64,000 nucleotides of DNA from Agromyces cavernae (lineage in GTDB: Bacteria; Actinomycetota; Actinomycetes; Actinomycetales; Microbacteriaceae), in assembly GCF_021044935.1 (NCBI RefSeq), contig NZ_JAJNMP010000004.1:62001-126000 (forward strand), given 5' to 3'. This document shows, one piece after another, positions 16,767-25,175 of the stretch. The notes under the pieces are model-generated. The model was not told the origin of the DNA. It did not search any database and saw only the letters and a list, made by a program, of their open reading frames with translations. The position numbers and the translations under genes were made by a program. The stretch's first letter is position 1. The number at the start of each line of letters is the position of its first letter.

Positions 16767-18836
16767 TCATTCCTGGTCGGATGCGTTCGCGACGGCGCCC
16801 TCGTGAGGGCCGTCGGAGGGGTCGGATGCCGCGGGGTGGGGCTCGATGCGCGCGACCGCCTGGTCGCGACCGACGAGGTCGCCCACGGCGACGGCGAGCC
16901 GAACCGTGCCGTCGAGTGCTGCGATGACGCGGTGCTCCATCTTCATCGCCTCGATCGCGACGATGGCGTCGCCCGCCTCGACGGTGTCGCCGTTCTCGGC
17001 GAACACGGCGGTGACGGTTCCGGGCATCGGCGCGCGCAGGTCGGGGTCGGCGGCGAGCCCGCCGCGTTCGGTCGCGGCGCGTCGGCGCTCGGCGTGGGTT
17101 CGACGGTCGATGCGCACGAAGGCGGCCGCGGCGCCGCCCTGGTGCACCCACACGGCGCCGTCGTCGTCGACGCGGATCACCGCATCGGCGAGGTCGTCGG
17201 GTGCCGATCCGTCGGGAGCTGCGGCGACCGTGCGCACCTCGTGCGGGTGGTCGCGTGGGGCGAGCAGCACCTCGGTCGCGTGCACGCCTCCCGGGCGCCA
17301 ACCCGTCGCCGACTGCCAGGCCGCGGGTCCGCCGGCAAGAACCGCGAGCCGCTCGTCGGCGTCATCGCGCGCGAACCGGCGTGCCGCCGCATCGATGAGC
17401 GCGGGCACCGGCTCGGCGACGTGACCCTCGGGCATGCGGTCGATGAGGCCGGTGTCGAGGTCACCCGATTGCACCCCCGGTTCGGCGAGCAGCCGGCGCA
17501 GGAAGGCGATGTTGGTGTCGACCCCGAGCACGACCGTTTCGGCGAGGGCCGCGTCGAGCCGCTCGAGCGCCTGTGCACGATCGGAGCCGTACGAGATCAC
17601 CTTGGCGATCATCGGGTCGTAGTAGGCGGTGATCTGCTGGCCCTCGCGGATCCCGGCGTCGACCCGCACGCCCTCGCCCTCGGGCGCCCGCCAGGCGAGC
17701 ACCGGGCCCGTCGACGGGAGGAAGCCGCGATGCGGCGTCTCGGCATACACCCGCGCCTCGACGGCGTGACCCTCGAGCCGCACCTCGTCCTGCGCGAACG
17801 CGAGCGGTTCGCCCGCGGCGATGCGGAGCTGCTGCTCGACGAGGTCGACGCCCGTCACGAGCTCGGTCACGGGGTGCTCGACCTGGAGCCTGGTGTTCAT
17901 CTCGATGAAGAAGAACTCGTCGGGGGCGACATCCGACACGAGGAACTCGACCGTGCCGGCACCGAGGTAGCCGACGCTGCGGGCCGCGTCGCAGGCCGCG
18001 ATGCCGATGCGCTCGCGCGTCGACGCGTCGAGCAGCGGCGAGGGCGCCTCTTCGATGACCTTCTGGTGACGCCGCTGCAACGAGCACTCGCGTTCGCCGA
18101 GGTGGACGACGGTGCCCGCCGCGTCGGCGAGGACCTGCACCTCGATGTGGCGGGGGCGTTCGATGAGGCGTTCGAGCAGCAGCGTGTCGTCGCCGAACGC
18201 GGCACTGGCCACGCGACGTGCGGTGGCGAGCGCCGCGGCGAGTTCGCCGGCTTCGCGCACGACCTGCATGCCCTTGCCGCCGCCGCCCGCAGAGGGCTTG
18301 ACGAGCAACGGGAACCCGACCGAGTCGGCGGCGGCGATGAGCGCGGCGTCGTCGAGCGTGGGGTCGGCGATTCCGGGCACGATCGGCACGCCGGATGCCG
18401 CGACATGGAGTTTGGCCCGGATCTTGTCGCCCATCACGTCGAGGGCCTCGTCGCCGGGACCGACGAAGACGATGCCCGCCTGACGGCAGGCGCGGGCGAA
18501 GCCCGCGTGCTCGGAGAGGAACCCGTACCCGGGATGCACCGCCTGTGCGCCGGTGGCGCGTGCCGCCTCGACGATGCGCGCGGGATCGAGATAACTCTCG
18601 GTCGCGGGCGCCGGGCCGATGCGCACGGCCTCGTCGGCGAGGAGCACGTGCGGGGCGTCGGCGTCGGCGTCGGAGTACACGGCGATCGAGTGGATGCCGA
18701 GGCGGCGCAGCGTGCGGATGACCCGCACCGCGATCTCGCCGCGGTTGGCGACGAGCACCCTCGAGAACGGGCGCTCGGGCTGGTCGACGCTGCCGGTCGT
18801 GGACGCGGGATCGGATGTGCTCGTGAGCGTGACCAT
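16767..18836 (-). CDS. accA1: Acyl-CoA carboxylase alpha chain (methylcrotonyl-CoA type)
   Basis: Biotin carboxylase plus biotin carrier, 689 residues. N-terminal V-A-N-R-G-E-I-A-V-R-V-I-R, ATP-grasp loop G-G-G-G-K-G-M, and E-M-N-T-R-L-Q-V-E-H-P-V-T-E are intact. The biotinyl lysine is in E-A-M-K-M-E-H (Lys632). With AccD1 it would carboxylate 3-methylcrotonyl-CoA in leucine breakdown. Two operator-like palindromes lie 33 and 59 bases upstream of its start. It leads the accA1-acd-maoC-citE operon. Confidence 0.95.
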   Translation of the reverse strand: MVTLTSTSDPASTTGSVDQPERPFSRVLVANRGEIAVRVIRTLRRLGIHSIAVYSDADADAPHVLLADEAVRIGPAPATESYLDPARIVEAARATGAQAVHPGYGFLSEHAGFARACRQAGIVFVGPGDEALDVMGDKIRAKLHVAASGVPIVPGIADPTLDDAALIAAADSVGFPLLVKPSAGGGGKGMQVVREAGELAAALATARRVASAAFGDDTLLLERLIERPRHIEVQVLADAAGTVVHLGERECSLQRRHQKVIEEAPSPLLDASTRERIGIAACDAARSVGYLGAGTVEFLVSDVAPDEFFFIEMNTRLQVEHPVTELVTGVDLVEQQLRIAAGEPLAFAQDEVRLEGHAVEARVYAETPHRGFLPSTGPVLAWRAPEGEGVRVDAGIREGQQITAYYDPMIAKVISYGSDRAQALERLDAALAETVVLGVDTNIAFLRRLLAEPGVQSGDLDTGLIDRMPEGHVAEPVPALIDAAARRFARDDADERLAVLAGGPAAWQSATGWRPGGVHATEVLLAPRDHPHEVRTVAAAPDGSAPDDLADAVIRVDDDGAVWVHQGGAAAAFVRIDRRTHAERRRAATERGGLAADPDLRAPMPGTVTAVFAENGDTVEAGDAIVAIEAMKMEHRVIAALDGTVRLAVAVGDLVGRDQAVARIEPHPAASDPSDGPHEGAVANASDQE

Positions 18837-18868
18837 TCGCGCCTCTCTGCCGCTCGCGCGCCCACACA

Positions 18869-18884
18869 GTTAGCGCGCACTAAC
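18869..18884. promoter_or_regulatory. BkaR-type operator 1 (accA1 promoter)
   Basis: GTTAGCGCGCACTAAC, an imperfect palindrome with exact GTTAG/CTAAC ends. It shares its framework with the perfect site at 22088-22103 next to the TetR gene. It lies 33 bases before the accA1 ATG. Confidence 0.75.
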
Positions 18885-18894
18885 TGGAAATCAT

Positions 18895-18910
18895 GTTAGT
18901 GGCGATTAAC
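18895..18910. promoter_or_regulatory. BkaR-type operator 2 (accA1 promoter)
   Basis: GTTAGTGGCGATTAAC, a weaker copy of the same 16-bp palindrome. Its centre is 26 bases from the centre of operator 1, so two dimers could bind on nearly the same face. Confidence 0.65.
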
Positions 18911-18939
18911 TGAAACCACAAGCGGTCGGCTGAGGAAGC

Positions 18940-19506
18940 TCAGGGCGAACCTGTGGCGAGCGCATCGGCGAGCCGATGGACGCCGTACTCGAATGCGCGC
19001 TCGACATCGCCGCCGAGGCGGAACGCGCCTGCCAGCTCCATGCTGACGAACCCGTTCGCCCAGGCCGTCAGTGTGCGGGCGGCGTCGAGCGCGTGATCGG
19101 GGCCGGACAACTCGGCCGCGACCGCGAGCATCGACGCGCTCGCCCCCCTGAGCACGTCGGGGTCGATCGCGAGGTCGCTGCCCGGCGTGAACAACAGGCC
19201 GAATGCCGCGGGACGCTCGTGCGCGAACCCACGGAACGTGCGCGCGAGCACCATGAGTCGCGCGGGCCCATCGGGCGCACCGGTCGCCGCGGCGTCGAGG
19301 CGCTCCCCGAGTTCACGGGCGGTCGCCTCGGCGACCCGCGTGACGAGCTCGGCCCGGTTGCGCACGCGCTTGTAGAGCGAGGGCGCCCTCACGCCCACGC
19401 GCGTGGCGACGGCCTGCATCGTGAGGCCCGCCAGACCCTCGGACTCGAGCAGTGCACGGCCCGCGGCGACGATCTCGTCGAGTGAGGTGCGGTCAGGTGT
19501 CGGCAT
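18940..19506 (-). CDS. TetR/AcrR family regulator (WHG-type C-terminal domain)
   Basis: A 188-residue repressor-like protein. The helix-turn-helix is around L-T-M-Q-A-V-A-T-R-V-G-V-R-A-P-S-L-Y-K, and a ligand domain of the TetR_C_33/WHG type follows. It is divergent from a metallo-hydrolase gene, with a distinct array of GGCTA/TAGCC repeats between them. It probably controls itself and that hydrolase, not the acc genes, whose operators look different. Confidence 0.88.
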   Translation of the reverse strand: MPTPDRTSLDEIVAAGRALLESEGLAGLTMQAVATRVGVRAPSLYKRVRNRAELVTRVAEATARELGERLDAAATGAPDGPARLMVLARTFRGFAHERPAAFGLLFTPGSDLAIDPDVLRGASASMLAVAAELSGPDHALDAARTLTAWANGFVSMELAGAFRLGGDVERAFEYGVHRLADALATGSP

Positions 19507-19531
19507 GGGTCCCCCGGTTCGATCTCGTGCT

Positions 19532-19573
19532 GGCTATTGACCGTAGCCATGATGGCTATGTATATTAGCCATC
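19532..19573. promoter_or_regulatory. Overlapping palindromes in the TetR-hydrolase intergenic region
   Basis: TAGCCATGATGGCTA (19544-19558) is a perfect 15-bp palindrome. The half-site TGGCTA recurs on both sides: GGCTA at 19532-19536 and TAGCCATC at 19566-19573, giving GATGGCTA-N7-TAGCCATC (19551-19573). An AT-rich TATATT lies inside. This is probably the operator set of the adjacent TetR, overlapping both promoters. Confidence 0.65.
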
Positions 19574-19606
19574 ATACCCACCCAGATCGACGAAGGCGGA
19601 ACATCC

Positions 19607-20332
19607 ATGCGACTCGGCCCATCCCTGCACCGAATCGGCAACGACCTCGTCGCCGTGTACCTGGTCGACACCCCCGACGGCATCACGCTCATCGACGCGG
19701 GCCTCGCCGGGCAGTGGCGCGAGCTCACCGCCGAGCTGACCGCGATGGGCCGCTCGATCGACGACGTCCGAGGCGTGGTGCTCACCCACGGCGACACCGA
19801 CCACATCGGGTTCGCCGAGCGCCTGCGCCGCGACCACGGCGTTCCCGTGTACGTGCACGAGGCCGACGCGGCACGCGCTCGCGGTGAGGAGTCGACCAAG
19901 CCCGAATGGGGCCGCATGAAGCTCGGCGCGACCGCGAGGTTCCTCTGGTACGCGCTCACGCACGGCGGCGTGCGCACGACGCACCTCGGCGATGTCGTCA
20001 CCGTGCGCGACGGCGACGTGCTCGACCTGCCGGGGGCGCCGCGCATCATCGGAATGCCCGGCCACTCCCCCGGCAGCATCGCCATCCACGTGCCCGCCGC
20101 CGACGCGGTGTTCGTCGGCGACGCGCTCACGACGCGCCACGTGCTCACGGGCGCAGCGGGCCCGCAGCCGGCACCGTTCACCGACGACCCCGCCGGGGCG
20201 CTCGCTTCGCTCGGCCGGCTCGAGGGGCTTGAGGCCGCGTGGGTGCTGCCCGGTCACGGCACACCGTGGAACCGCGGGGTCGCCGAGGCCGTGCGCGAAG
20301 TCACCCGCGCGGCTGCGGCATCCGACTCGTGA
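19607..20332 (+). CDS. MBL-fold metallo-hydrolase
   Basis: A 241-residue metallo-beta-lactamase-fold protein. The metal motif is L-T-H-G-D-T-D-H-I-G near residues 59-68 (the HxDxDH variant), with G-M-P-G-H-S-P-G-S, F-V-G-D-A-L and L-P-G-H-G-T supplying further ligands. Related proteins are hydrolases or lactonases; no substrate can be named. It is divergent from and probably regulated by the TetR gene at 18940. Confidence 0.88.
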   Translation: MRLGPSLHRIGNDLVAVYLVDTPDGITLIDAGLAGQWRELTAELTAMGRSIDDVRGVVLTHGDTDHIGFAERLRRDHGVPVYVHEADAARARGEESTKPEWGRMKLGATARFLWYALTHGGVRTTHLGDVVTVRDGDVLDLPGAPRIIGMPGHSPGSIAIHVPAADAVFVGDALTTRHVLTGAAGPQPAPFTDDPAGALASLGRLEGLEAAWVLPGHGTPWNRGVAEAVREVTRAAAASDS

Positions 20333-20352
20333 ACTCGCGCGGCAAGGCCGCG

Positions 20353-20400
20353 CCGAGAGTGCAGTCGGCGCCCCTTTCGCGGCGTCGACTGCACTCTCGG
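20353..20400. terminator. Bidirectional hairpin between MBL gene and accD1
   Basis: CCGAGAGTGCAGTCG (20353-20367) pairs perfectly with 20386-20400 around an 18-base loop. It lies between two convergent stop codons. No T-run follows on either strand. Confidence 0.7.
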
Positions 20401-20421
20401 TCGAGTGGGTGAGGCGGTCGC

Positions 20422-22029
20422 CTACATGCGGAAGAGGCCGAACGCGGGCTCGGGCAGCGGCGTGCGGCTCGCGAGCTCGAGCGCGAGGGCGAGCACCGTG
20501 CGCGTGTCGGCGGGGTCGATGATCCCGTCGTCCCAGAGCCGCGCGGTCGAATGGTACGGGCTGCCCTGATCGTCGTACTGGGCGCGGATCGGCTGCTTGA
20601 ACGCCTGCTCGGCCTCGGCCGACCACTCCTCGCCCTTGACCGCGAGCTGGTCGCGCTTGACCGTCGCGAGCACCGACGCCGCCTGCTCGCCGCCCATCAC
20701 CGAGATGCGCGCGTTCGGCCACATCCAGAGGAACCGCGGCGAGTACGCCCGGCCGCACATCGAGTAGTTGCCGGCGCCGAACGATCCGCCGATGACGACG
20801 GTGAGCTTTGGCACGCGCGTCGTGGCGACGGCGGTGACCATCTTCGCGCCGTGCTTGGCGATGCCGCCCGCCTCGGCGTCGCGGCCGACCATGAAGCCCG
20901 AGATGTTCTGCAGGAACACGAGCGGGATGCCCCGCTGGTCGCACAGCTCGATGAAGTGCGCGCCCTTCATGGCGGACTCGCTGAACAGCACGCCGTTGTT
21001 CGCGACGATGCCGACGGGGTGCCCGTCGATGTGGGCGAAGCCGGTGACGAGCGTGTCGCCGTAGTCGGGCTTGAACTCGCCGAACTCGCTGCCGTCGACG
21101 AGCCGAGCGATGACCTCGCGCACGTCGTAGGGCTGCTGCACGTCGACGGGCACGGCGGCCGTGAGGTCTGCGGGGTCGACGGCCGGCGGACGGGGTTCGC
21201 GCACGGTCCACGCGCGCGGCGCGGGCTCGGGCAGGGTCGCGACCATGTCGCGCACGAGCTCGAGGGCGTGCTCGTCGTCGTCGGCGAGGTGGTCGGTGAC
21301 CCCCGACACCCGTGAGTGCAGCTCGCCGCCGCCGAGCTCCTCGGGGGTGACGACCTCGCCGATCGCCGCTTTCACGAGGGGCGGGCCGCCGAGGAAGATC
21401 GTGCCCTGGTTGCGCACGATGACGGATTCATCGCTCATCGCTGGGACGTAGGCGCCGCCCGCGGTGCACGAGCCGAGCACGGCCGCGAGCTGCGGGATGC
21501 GCATCGACGAGAGCTGCGCCTGGTTGAAGAAGATGCGGCCGAAGTGCTCGCGGTCGGGGAACACCTCGTCTTGCAGCGGCAGGAACGCGCCGCCCGAGTC
21601 GACCAGGTACACGCAGGGCAGACGCTGCTCCTTCGCGACCTCCTGCGCGCGCAGGTGCTTCTTGACGGTCATCGGGTAGTACGTGCCGCCCTTGACGGTC
21701 GCGTCGTTGCAGACGACCATGACGGCGCGCCCGTGCACGAGTCCGATGCCCGTGATGATGCCGGCGCCCGGGGAATCTCCCCCGTAGAGACCTTCGGCGG
21801 CGAGCGGGGCGACCTCGAGGAACGGACTGCCCTCGTCGAGCAGGCGCGCGACCCGGTCGCGCGGCAGCAGCTTGCCGCGTGCGACGTGGCGGTCGCGGGA
21901 TGCCTCGGGCCCGCCGAGCGCCGCGGCGGCGAGCCTCGTGCGCAGCTCGGTGACGAGTTCGGCGTGACCGGCGACATTCGCCTGCGCCGCGTCGCTCGCG
22001 GGATCGAGGTTCGAGTGGAGGATGGACAT
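20422..22029 (-). CDS. accD1: Acyl-CoA carboxylase beta chain (methylcrotonyl-CoA type)
   Basis: Carboxyltransferase subunit, 535 residues. [21 protein letters not shown] and the CoA-binding [13 protein letters not shown] match methylcrotonyl-CoA carboxylase beta chains. The ATG at 22029 is preferred, although a GTG 12 codons earlier remains possible. A perfect 16-bp palindrome lies 59 bases upstream. accA1 is its partner but is separated by the TetR/MBL pair. Confidence 0.94.
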   Translation of the reverse strand: MSILHSNLDPASDAAQANVAGHAELVTELRTRLAAAALGGPEASRDRHVARGKLLPRDRVARLLDEGSPFLEVAPLAAEGLYGGDSPGAGIITGIGLVHGRAVMVVCNDATVKGGTYYPMTVKKHLRAQEVAKEQRLPCVYLVDSGGAFLPLQDEVFPDREHFGRIFFNQAQLSSMRIPQLAAVLGSCTAGGAYVPAMSDESVIVRNQGTIFLGGPPLVKAAIGEVVTPEELGGGELHSRVSGVTDHLADDDEHALELVRDMVATLPEPAPRAWTVREPRPPAVDPADLTAAVPVDVQQPYDVREVIARLVDGSEFGEFKPDYGDTLVTGFAHIDGHPVGIVANNGVLFSESAMKGAHFIELCDQRGIPLVFLQNISGFMVGRDAEAGGIAKHGAKMVTAVATTRVPKLTVVIGGSFGAGNYSMCGRAYSPRFLWMWPNARISVMGGEQAASVLATVKRDQLAVKGEEWSAEAEQAFKQPIRAQYDDQGSPYHSTARLWDDGIIDPADTRTVLALALELASRTPLPEPAFGLFRM

Positions 22030-22087
22030 CTGCCCCGCCTGTCTGCGTCGACGGCGCGCTCCCACTTGTGGTCGGCGCGTGATTTCG

Positions 22088-22103
22088 GTTAGTGTTCACT
22101 AAC
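22088..22103. promoter_or_regulatory. BkaR-type operator 3 (perfect palindrome)
   Basis: GTTAGTGTTCACTAAC is an exact 16-bp palindrome between divergent accD1 and the TetR gene. The same framework recurs twice before accA1. It is the best candidate for autoregulation of the TetR gene and repression of accD1. Confidence 0.8.
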
Positions 22104-22135
22104 TCGATTCACGATGTTAGCGAGCAAGCACCGAC

Positions 22136-22765
22136 ATGGCAAGCGCACTCAACGCCCATGACGCCGACGGCGTTCCCACGCTCACCGAGCGCGGGCGCCA
22201 GAAGGCCGATCGCCGCGCCGCGATTCTCGAGTCCGCGGCGACCATGTTCGCCGAGCGGGGCTACGCGGGCGTCACGATCGAAGACCTGGGCGCCGCGGCA
22301 GGCGTGTCGGGTCCCGCGGTCTACCGGCACTTCCCCGGCAAGTCCGCGGTGCTCGCCGCCATCCTCTCCGACGCCAGCTCGACCCTGCTCAGCGGCGCCG
22401 AGCGCGTCATCGGCACGACCCCCGACGCGACATCCGCCCTTCGCTCGCTCATCGCCTTCCACGTCGACTTCGCCCTCGCCGAAGCCGACGTCATCCTCGT
22501 GCAGGATCGCGAGCTCGAACAGCTCGACGCCGGCACGAGGCACGACGTGCGGCTCATGCAGCGCCAGTACGTCGAACACTGGGTCGACACCCTCTCGCGA
22601 CTCCGGCCCGATCGGGCCGAGCAGGAGCTCAGGGTCCGGGCACACGCGGCCTTCGGACTCTTGAACTCCACTCCGCACAGCGCCCGCATCCCTGGGCGCA
22701 GACCCGCCGACGGCGTCGTCCGCGGCATCCTGGAGGAGATGGCATGGGCAAGCCTCATGTCGTGA
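22136..22765 (+). CDS. bkaR: TetR-family regulator of leucine catabolism (BkaR-like)
   Basis: A 209-residue repressor. The helix-turn-helix spans V-T-I-E-D-L-G-A-A-A-G-V-S-G-P-A-V-Y-R-H-F. It is divergent from accD1 with a perfect palindrome in between. In mycobacteria the equivalent position is held by BkaR (Rv2506), a TetR repressor of branched-chain keto-acid genes. Function here is inferred from family and synteny; the symbol should be read as provisional. Confidence 0.82.
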   Translation: MASALNAHDADGVPTLTERGRQKADRRAAILESAATMFAERGYAGVTIEDLGAAAGVSGPAVYRHFPGKSAVLAAILSDASSTLLSGAERVIGTTPDATSALRSLIAFHVDFALAEADVILVQDRELEQLDAGTRHDVRLMQRQYVEHWVDTLSRLRPDRAEQELRVRAHAAFGLLNSTPHSARIPGRRPADGVVRGILEEMAWASLMS

Positions 22766-23226
22766 CCCTGCGCGCGATCCGCGCGGGCGATCTCGACGCA
22801 CTGTTCCTGATCGAACAGGACGACGTGGCCGTGCACATGGCCGCGTTCACGCCGCCCGATCCCACCGACCGGGCGATGTTCGACGCCCACTGGCATCGCC
22901 TGCTCGCCGACGCGGGCGTCGACGCCCGCACCATCAGGGCCGACGGCGACATCGTGGGCAGCGTCGCCCGCTGGGTCGACGAGGGCACCCCCGAGATCAC
23001 GTACTGGGTCGATCGGGCACACTGGGGCGAGGGCATCGCGACCCGCGCCATGAGGCTCTTCCTCGATGCACGCGACGAGCGGCCGGTGCGTGCGCGAGTG
23101 GCGGCCGACAACGCCGGCTCCATCGCCGTGCTCGAGAAGCTCGGCTTCACGCTCGTCGGCACCGAGGTGAGCTTCGCCAATGCGCGGGGCACCGAGATCG
23201 AGGAGCGCATCTACACGCTCGCGTGA
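22744..23226 (+). CDS. GNAT family N-acetyltransferase
   Basis: A 160-residue RimJ/RimL-like acetyltransferase. I-T-Y-W-V-D-R-A-H-W-G-E-G-I-A-T and the C-terminal A-V-L-E-K-L-G-F-T are diagnostic. The ATG at 22744 follows GGAGGAG and lies inside the last 22 bases of the TetR gene, so it is coupled to it. Whether it belongs to the leucine regulon is unclear. Confidence 0.9.
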   Translation: MGKPHVVTLRAIRAGDLDALFLIEQDDVAVHMAAFTPPDPTDRAMFDAHWHRLLADAGVDARTIRADGDIVGSVARWVDEGTPEITYWVDRAHWGEGIATRAMRLFLDARDERPVRARVAADNAGSIAVLEKLGFTLVGTEVSFANARGTEIEERIYTLA

Positions 23227-23245
23227 CGACGGCGGATGCCGCGTG

Positions 23246-23262
23246 CGCGGCGTTGCGCCGCG
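23246..23262. terminator. Short hairpin between convergent GNAT and dehydratase genes
   Basis: CGCGGCG-TTG-CGCCGCG forms a 7-bp stem with a 3-base loop, just past the GNAT stop and just before the stop of the convergent gene. No T-run is present. Confidence 0.35.
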
Positions 23263-23265
23263 GAG

Positions 23266-23577
23266 TCAGTTGCCCGGGCGCGCGGCCTGCTCGGTCGCGA
23301 GCTCGCCGATGCGCCGCGCGAGCGCGAGGTCTCGCCTGGTCACGCCGCCGACGTCGTGCGACCAGAGTTCGAACTCGATGTGCCCCCAGCCGAGGTGCAC
23401 CTCGGGATGGTGGTCGAGCTCGTCGGCGGCGACCGCGACCGCATCGAGCAACCGCACGGCGCTCGCGAAGTCGTCGGTCGTATAGGTGCCGACCAGCTGG
23501 TCGTCGACGTGGATGAAGGCCGTACCGGCGAGGTCGTCGGCGGTGTCGGCGGGCAAGAGGATGCTGCGTCCGTCCAT
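23266..23577 (-). CDS. 4a-hydroxytetrahydrobiopterin dehydratase (PCD/DCoH)
   Basis: A 103-residue pterin-4a-carbinolamine dehydratase. The signature D-H-H-P-E-V and W-G-H-I-E-F-E-L-W-S-H-D is intact. It dehydrates 4a-carbinolamine cofactor formed by aromatic amino acid hydroxylases; no hydroxylase is nearby. The ATG at 23577 begins the conserved region. It lies 86 bases downstream of bkdC and may be read through from it. Confidence 0.88.
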   Translation of the reverse strand: MDGRSILLPADTADDLAGTAFIHVDDQLVGTYTTDDFASAVRLLDAVAVAADELDHHPEVHLGWGHIEFELWSHDVGGVTRRDLALARRIGELATEQAARPGN

Positions 23578-23663
23578 GGACACATCCTCTCGCCGATCGA
23601 CCCTCGCCACACCCTCGAGTCGCGCCGATCCGCCAACGGCCGGGCGACTCGAGGCGTGCCGCG

Positions 23664-25175
23664 TCACGCCATGGTGAGGGCGATGCCGGGCTCGCGGAGG
23701 ATCGAGCCGATGTCGGCGAGGAACCGCGAACCCTGCGCACCGTCGACCAGGCGGTGGTCGAACGACAGGCTCAGCGTCATGAGCTCGCGCAGCGCGATCT
23801 CGCCCTGGTGCTCCCACGGCTGACGTCGCACGGCGCCCATGGCGAGGATCGCCGCCTCGCCCGGGTTCAGGATCGGGGTGCCCGCGTCGATGCCGAAGAC
23901 GCCGATGTTCGTGATCGAGATCGTGCCGCCGGTGAGGTCGGCGGGTTGCGTGCGGCCTGCCCGCGCCGTGTCGGCGAGCGCGGTGATCGCGTCGGCGAGC
24001 TCGACGAGGGTCATCGTCTCGGCGCCCTTGATGTTCGGCACGACGAGGCCGCGTTCGGTCGCCGCGGCGATGCCGAGGTTCACGCCGGCGAACTGGATGA
24101 TCTCCTGTGCGTCCTCATCCCATCGGGCGTTCACGTCGGGCGTACGGCGTGCGGCGATGCACAGCGCCTTCGCGACGACGGCGAGCGGCGTGACCTTGTG
24201 TCCCGCGAAGGCGCGGTCGTCGCGGATGCTGCGCAGCAGCTGCATCGTCGCCGTGACGTCGACCGTCAGGAACTCGGTGACGTGCGGCGCGGTGAAGGCG
24301 CTGCGCACCATCGCCGCCGCGGTGTGCTTGCGCACGCCGCGGATCGGGATGCGCGTCTCTGCAGGCGCCTGCTGCCGGCCAGCGAGATCGGCCGTGCGCA
24401 TCGAGTCGGGCAGGAACTCGTCGACGGACTCCGAGGGCGGCGAGACGCGCGCGGGCGACGTCGAAGCGGATGCCGCGGCCTCGACGTCCTCGCGGGTGAT
24501 CAGCCCCCGCTCCCCCGTGCCGGTGACGGCCTCGAGGTCGACGCCGAGGTCACGGGCGAGCTTGCGCACCGGCGGAGTCGAACGCGGTCGTTCGGCGAGC
24601 GGTTCGACCTCGGTGACGGTCGCGTCGTGGGCCGCGACCGGCGACGGGGCGGTCTCGGCGGACACCGTGGCCACCGGCGCCGAGCGCAGCCCGCCGCGAG
24701 CACGCCGCTTCGGCCCGCTCTCCGCGGCGGCGCCGTAGCCGACGAGGTTCGGCCCCGGTGCCGCATCGGCCGCGTCGTCTTCCGGCGCGAGGGACTCCGC
24801 AGTCGCGGCGCTCGCGGCGGCTGCCGGCTCATCAGGTTCGGTCGGTGCGGCGGCTGGTGTCGTGGATGACGTCGCGGGCCCGGCCGACGCGGCGGGCGCG
24901 GCAGGGGCATCCGATTCGGCCACCGGCTCGCCCGTGTCGCAGGAGAACAGCGGCGCGCCGACGTCGATGGTCTCGCCCTCGGCGGCGTGGAGTGCCGTGA
25001 TGACGCCGGCGTAGGGCGACGGCAACTCGACGACGGCTTTCGCGGTCTCGACGTCGGCGATGATCTGGTTGAGCTCGACGCGGTCGCCGACGGCCACGCG
25101 CCAGGCGACGATCTCGCTCTCGGTGAGGCCCTCACCGAGGTCGGGCAGGGGGAACTCGCGGATCATCGTGCTCAT
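23664..25175 (-). CDS. bkdC: Branched-chain 2-oxoacid dehydrogenase E2 component
   Basis: Dihydrolipoamide acyltransferase, 503 residues. The lipoyl domain carries its lysine in V-E-T-A-K-A-V (Lys46). An Ala/Pro-rich linker follows, then a peripheral-subunit-binding domain (V-R-K-L-A-R-D-L-G-V-D) and the acyltransferase domain ending with S-L-S-F-D-H-R-L-V-D-G. It transfers the branched acyl group to CoA. Its ATG overlaps the bkdB stop. No E3 (lipoamide dehydrogenase) gene is in the window. Confidence 0.95.
   Translation of the reverse strand: MSTMIREFPLPDLGEGLTESEIVAWRVAVGDRVELNQIIADVETAKAVVELPSPYAGVITALHAAEGETIDVGAPLFSCDTGEPVAESDAPAAPAASAGPATSSTTPAAAPTEPDEPAAAASAATAESLAPEDDAADAAPGPNLVGYGAAAESGPKRRARGGLRSAPVATVSAETAPSPVAAHDATVTEVEPLAERPRSTPPVRKLARDLGVDLEAVTGTGERGLITREDVEAAASASTSPARVSPPSESVDEFLPDSMRTADLAGRQQAPAETRIPIRGVRKHTAAAMVRSAFTAPHVTEFLTVDVTATMQLLRSIRDDRAFAGHKVTPLAVVAKALCIAARRTPDVNARWDEDAQEIIQFAGVNLGIAAATERGLVVPNIKGAETMTLVELADAITALADTARAGRTQPADLTGGTISITNIGVFGIDAGTPILNPGEAAILAMGAVRRQPWEHQGEIALRELMTLSLSFDHRLVDGAQGSRFLADIGSILREPGIALTMA

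Noticed and set aside
18940..19506. This TetR as the regulator of accA1
   Set aside because: The accA1 operators match the site beside the other TetR (22088-22103), not the GGCTA-type array beside this gene.
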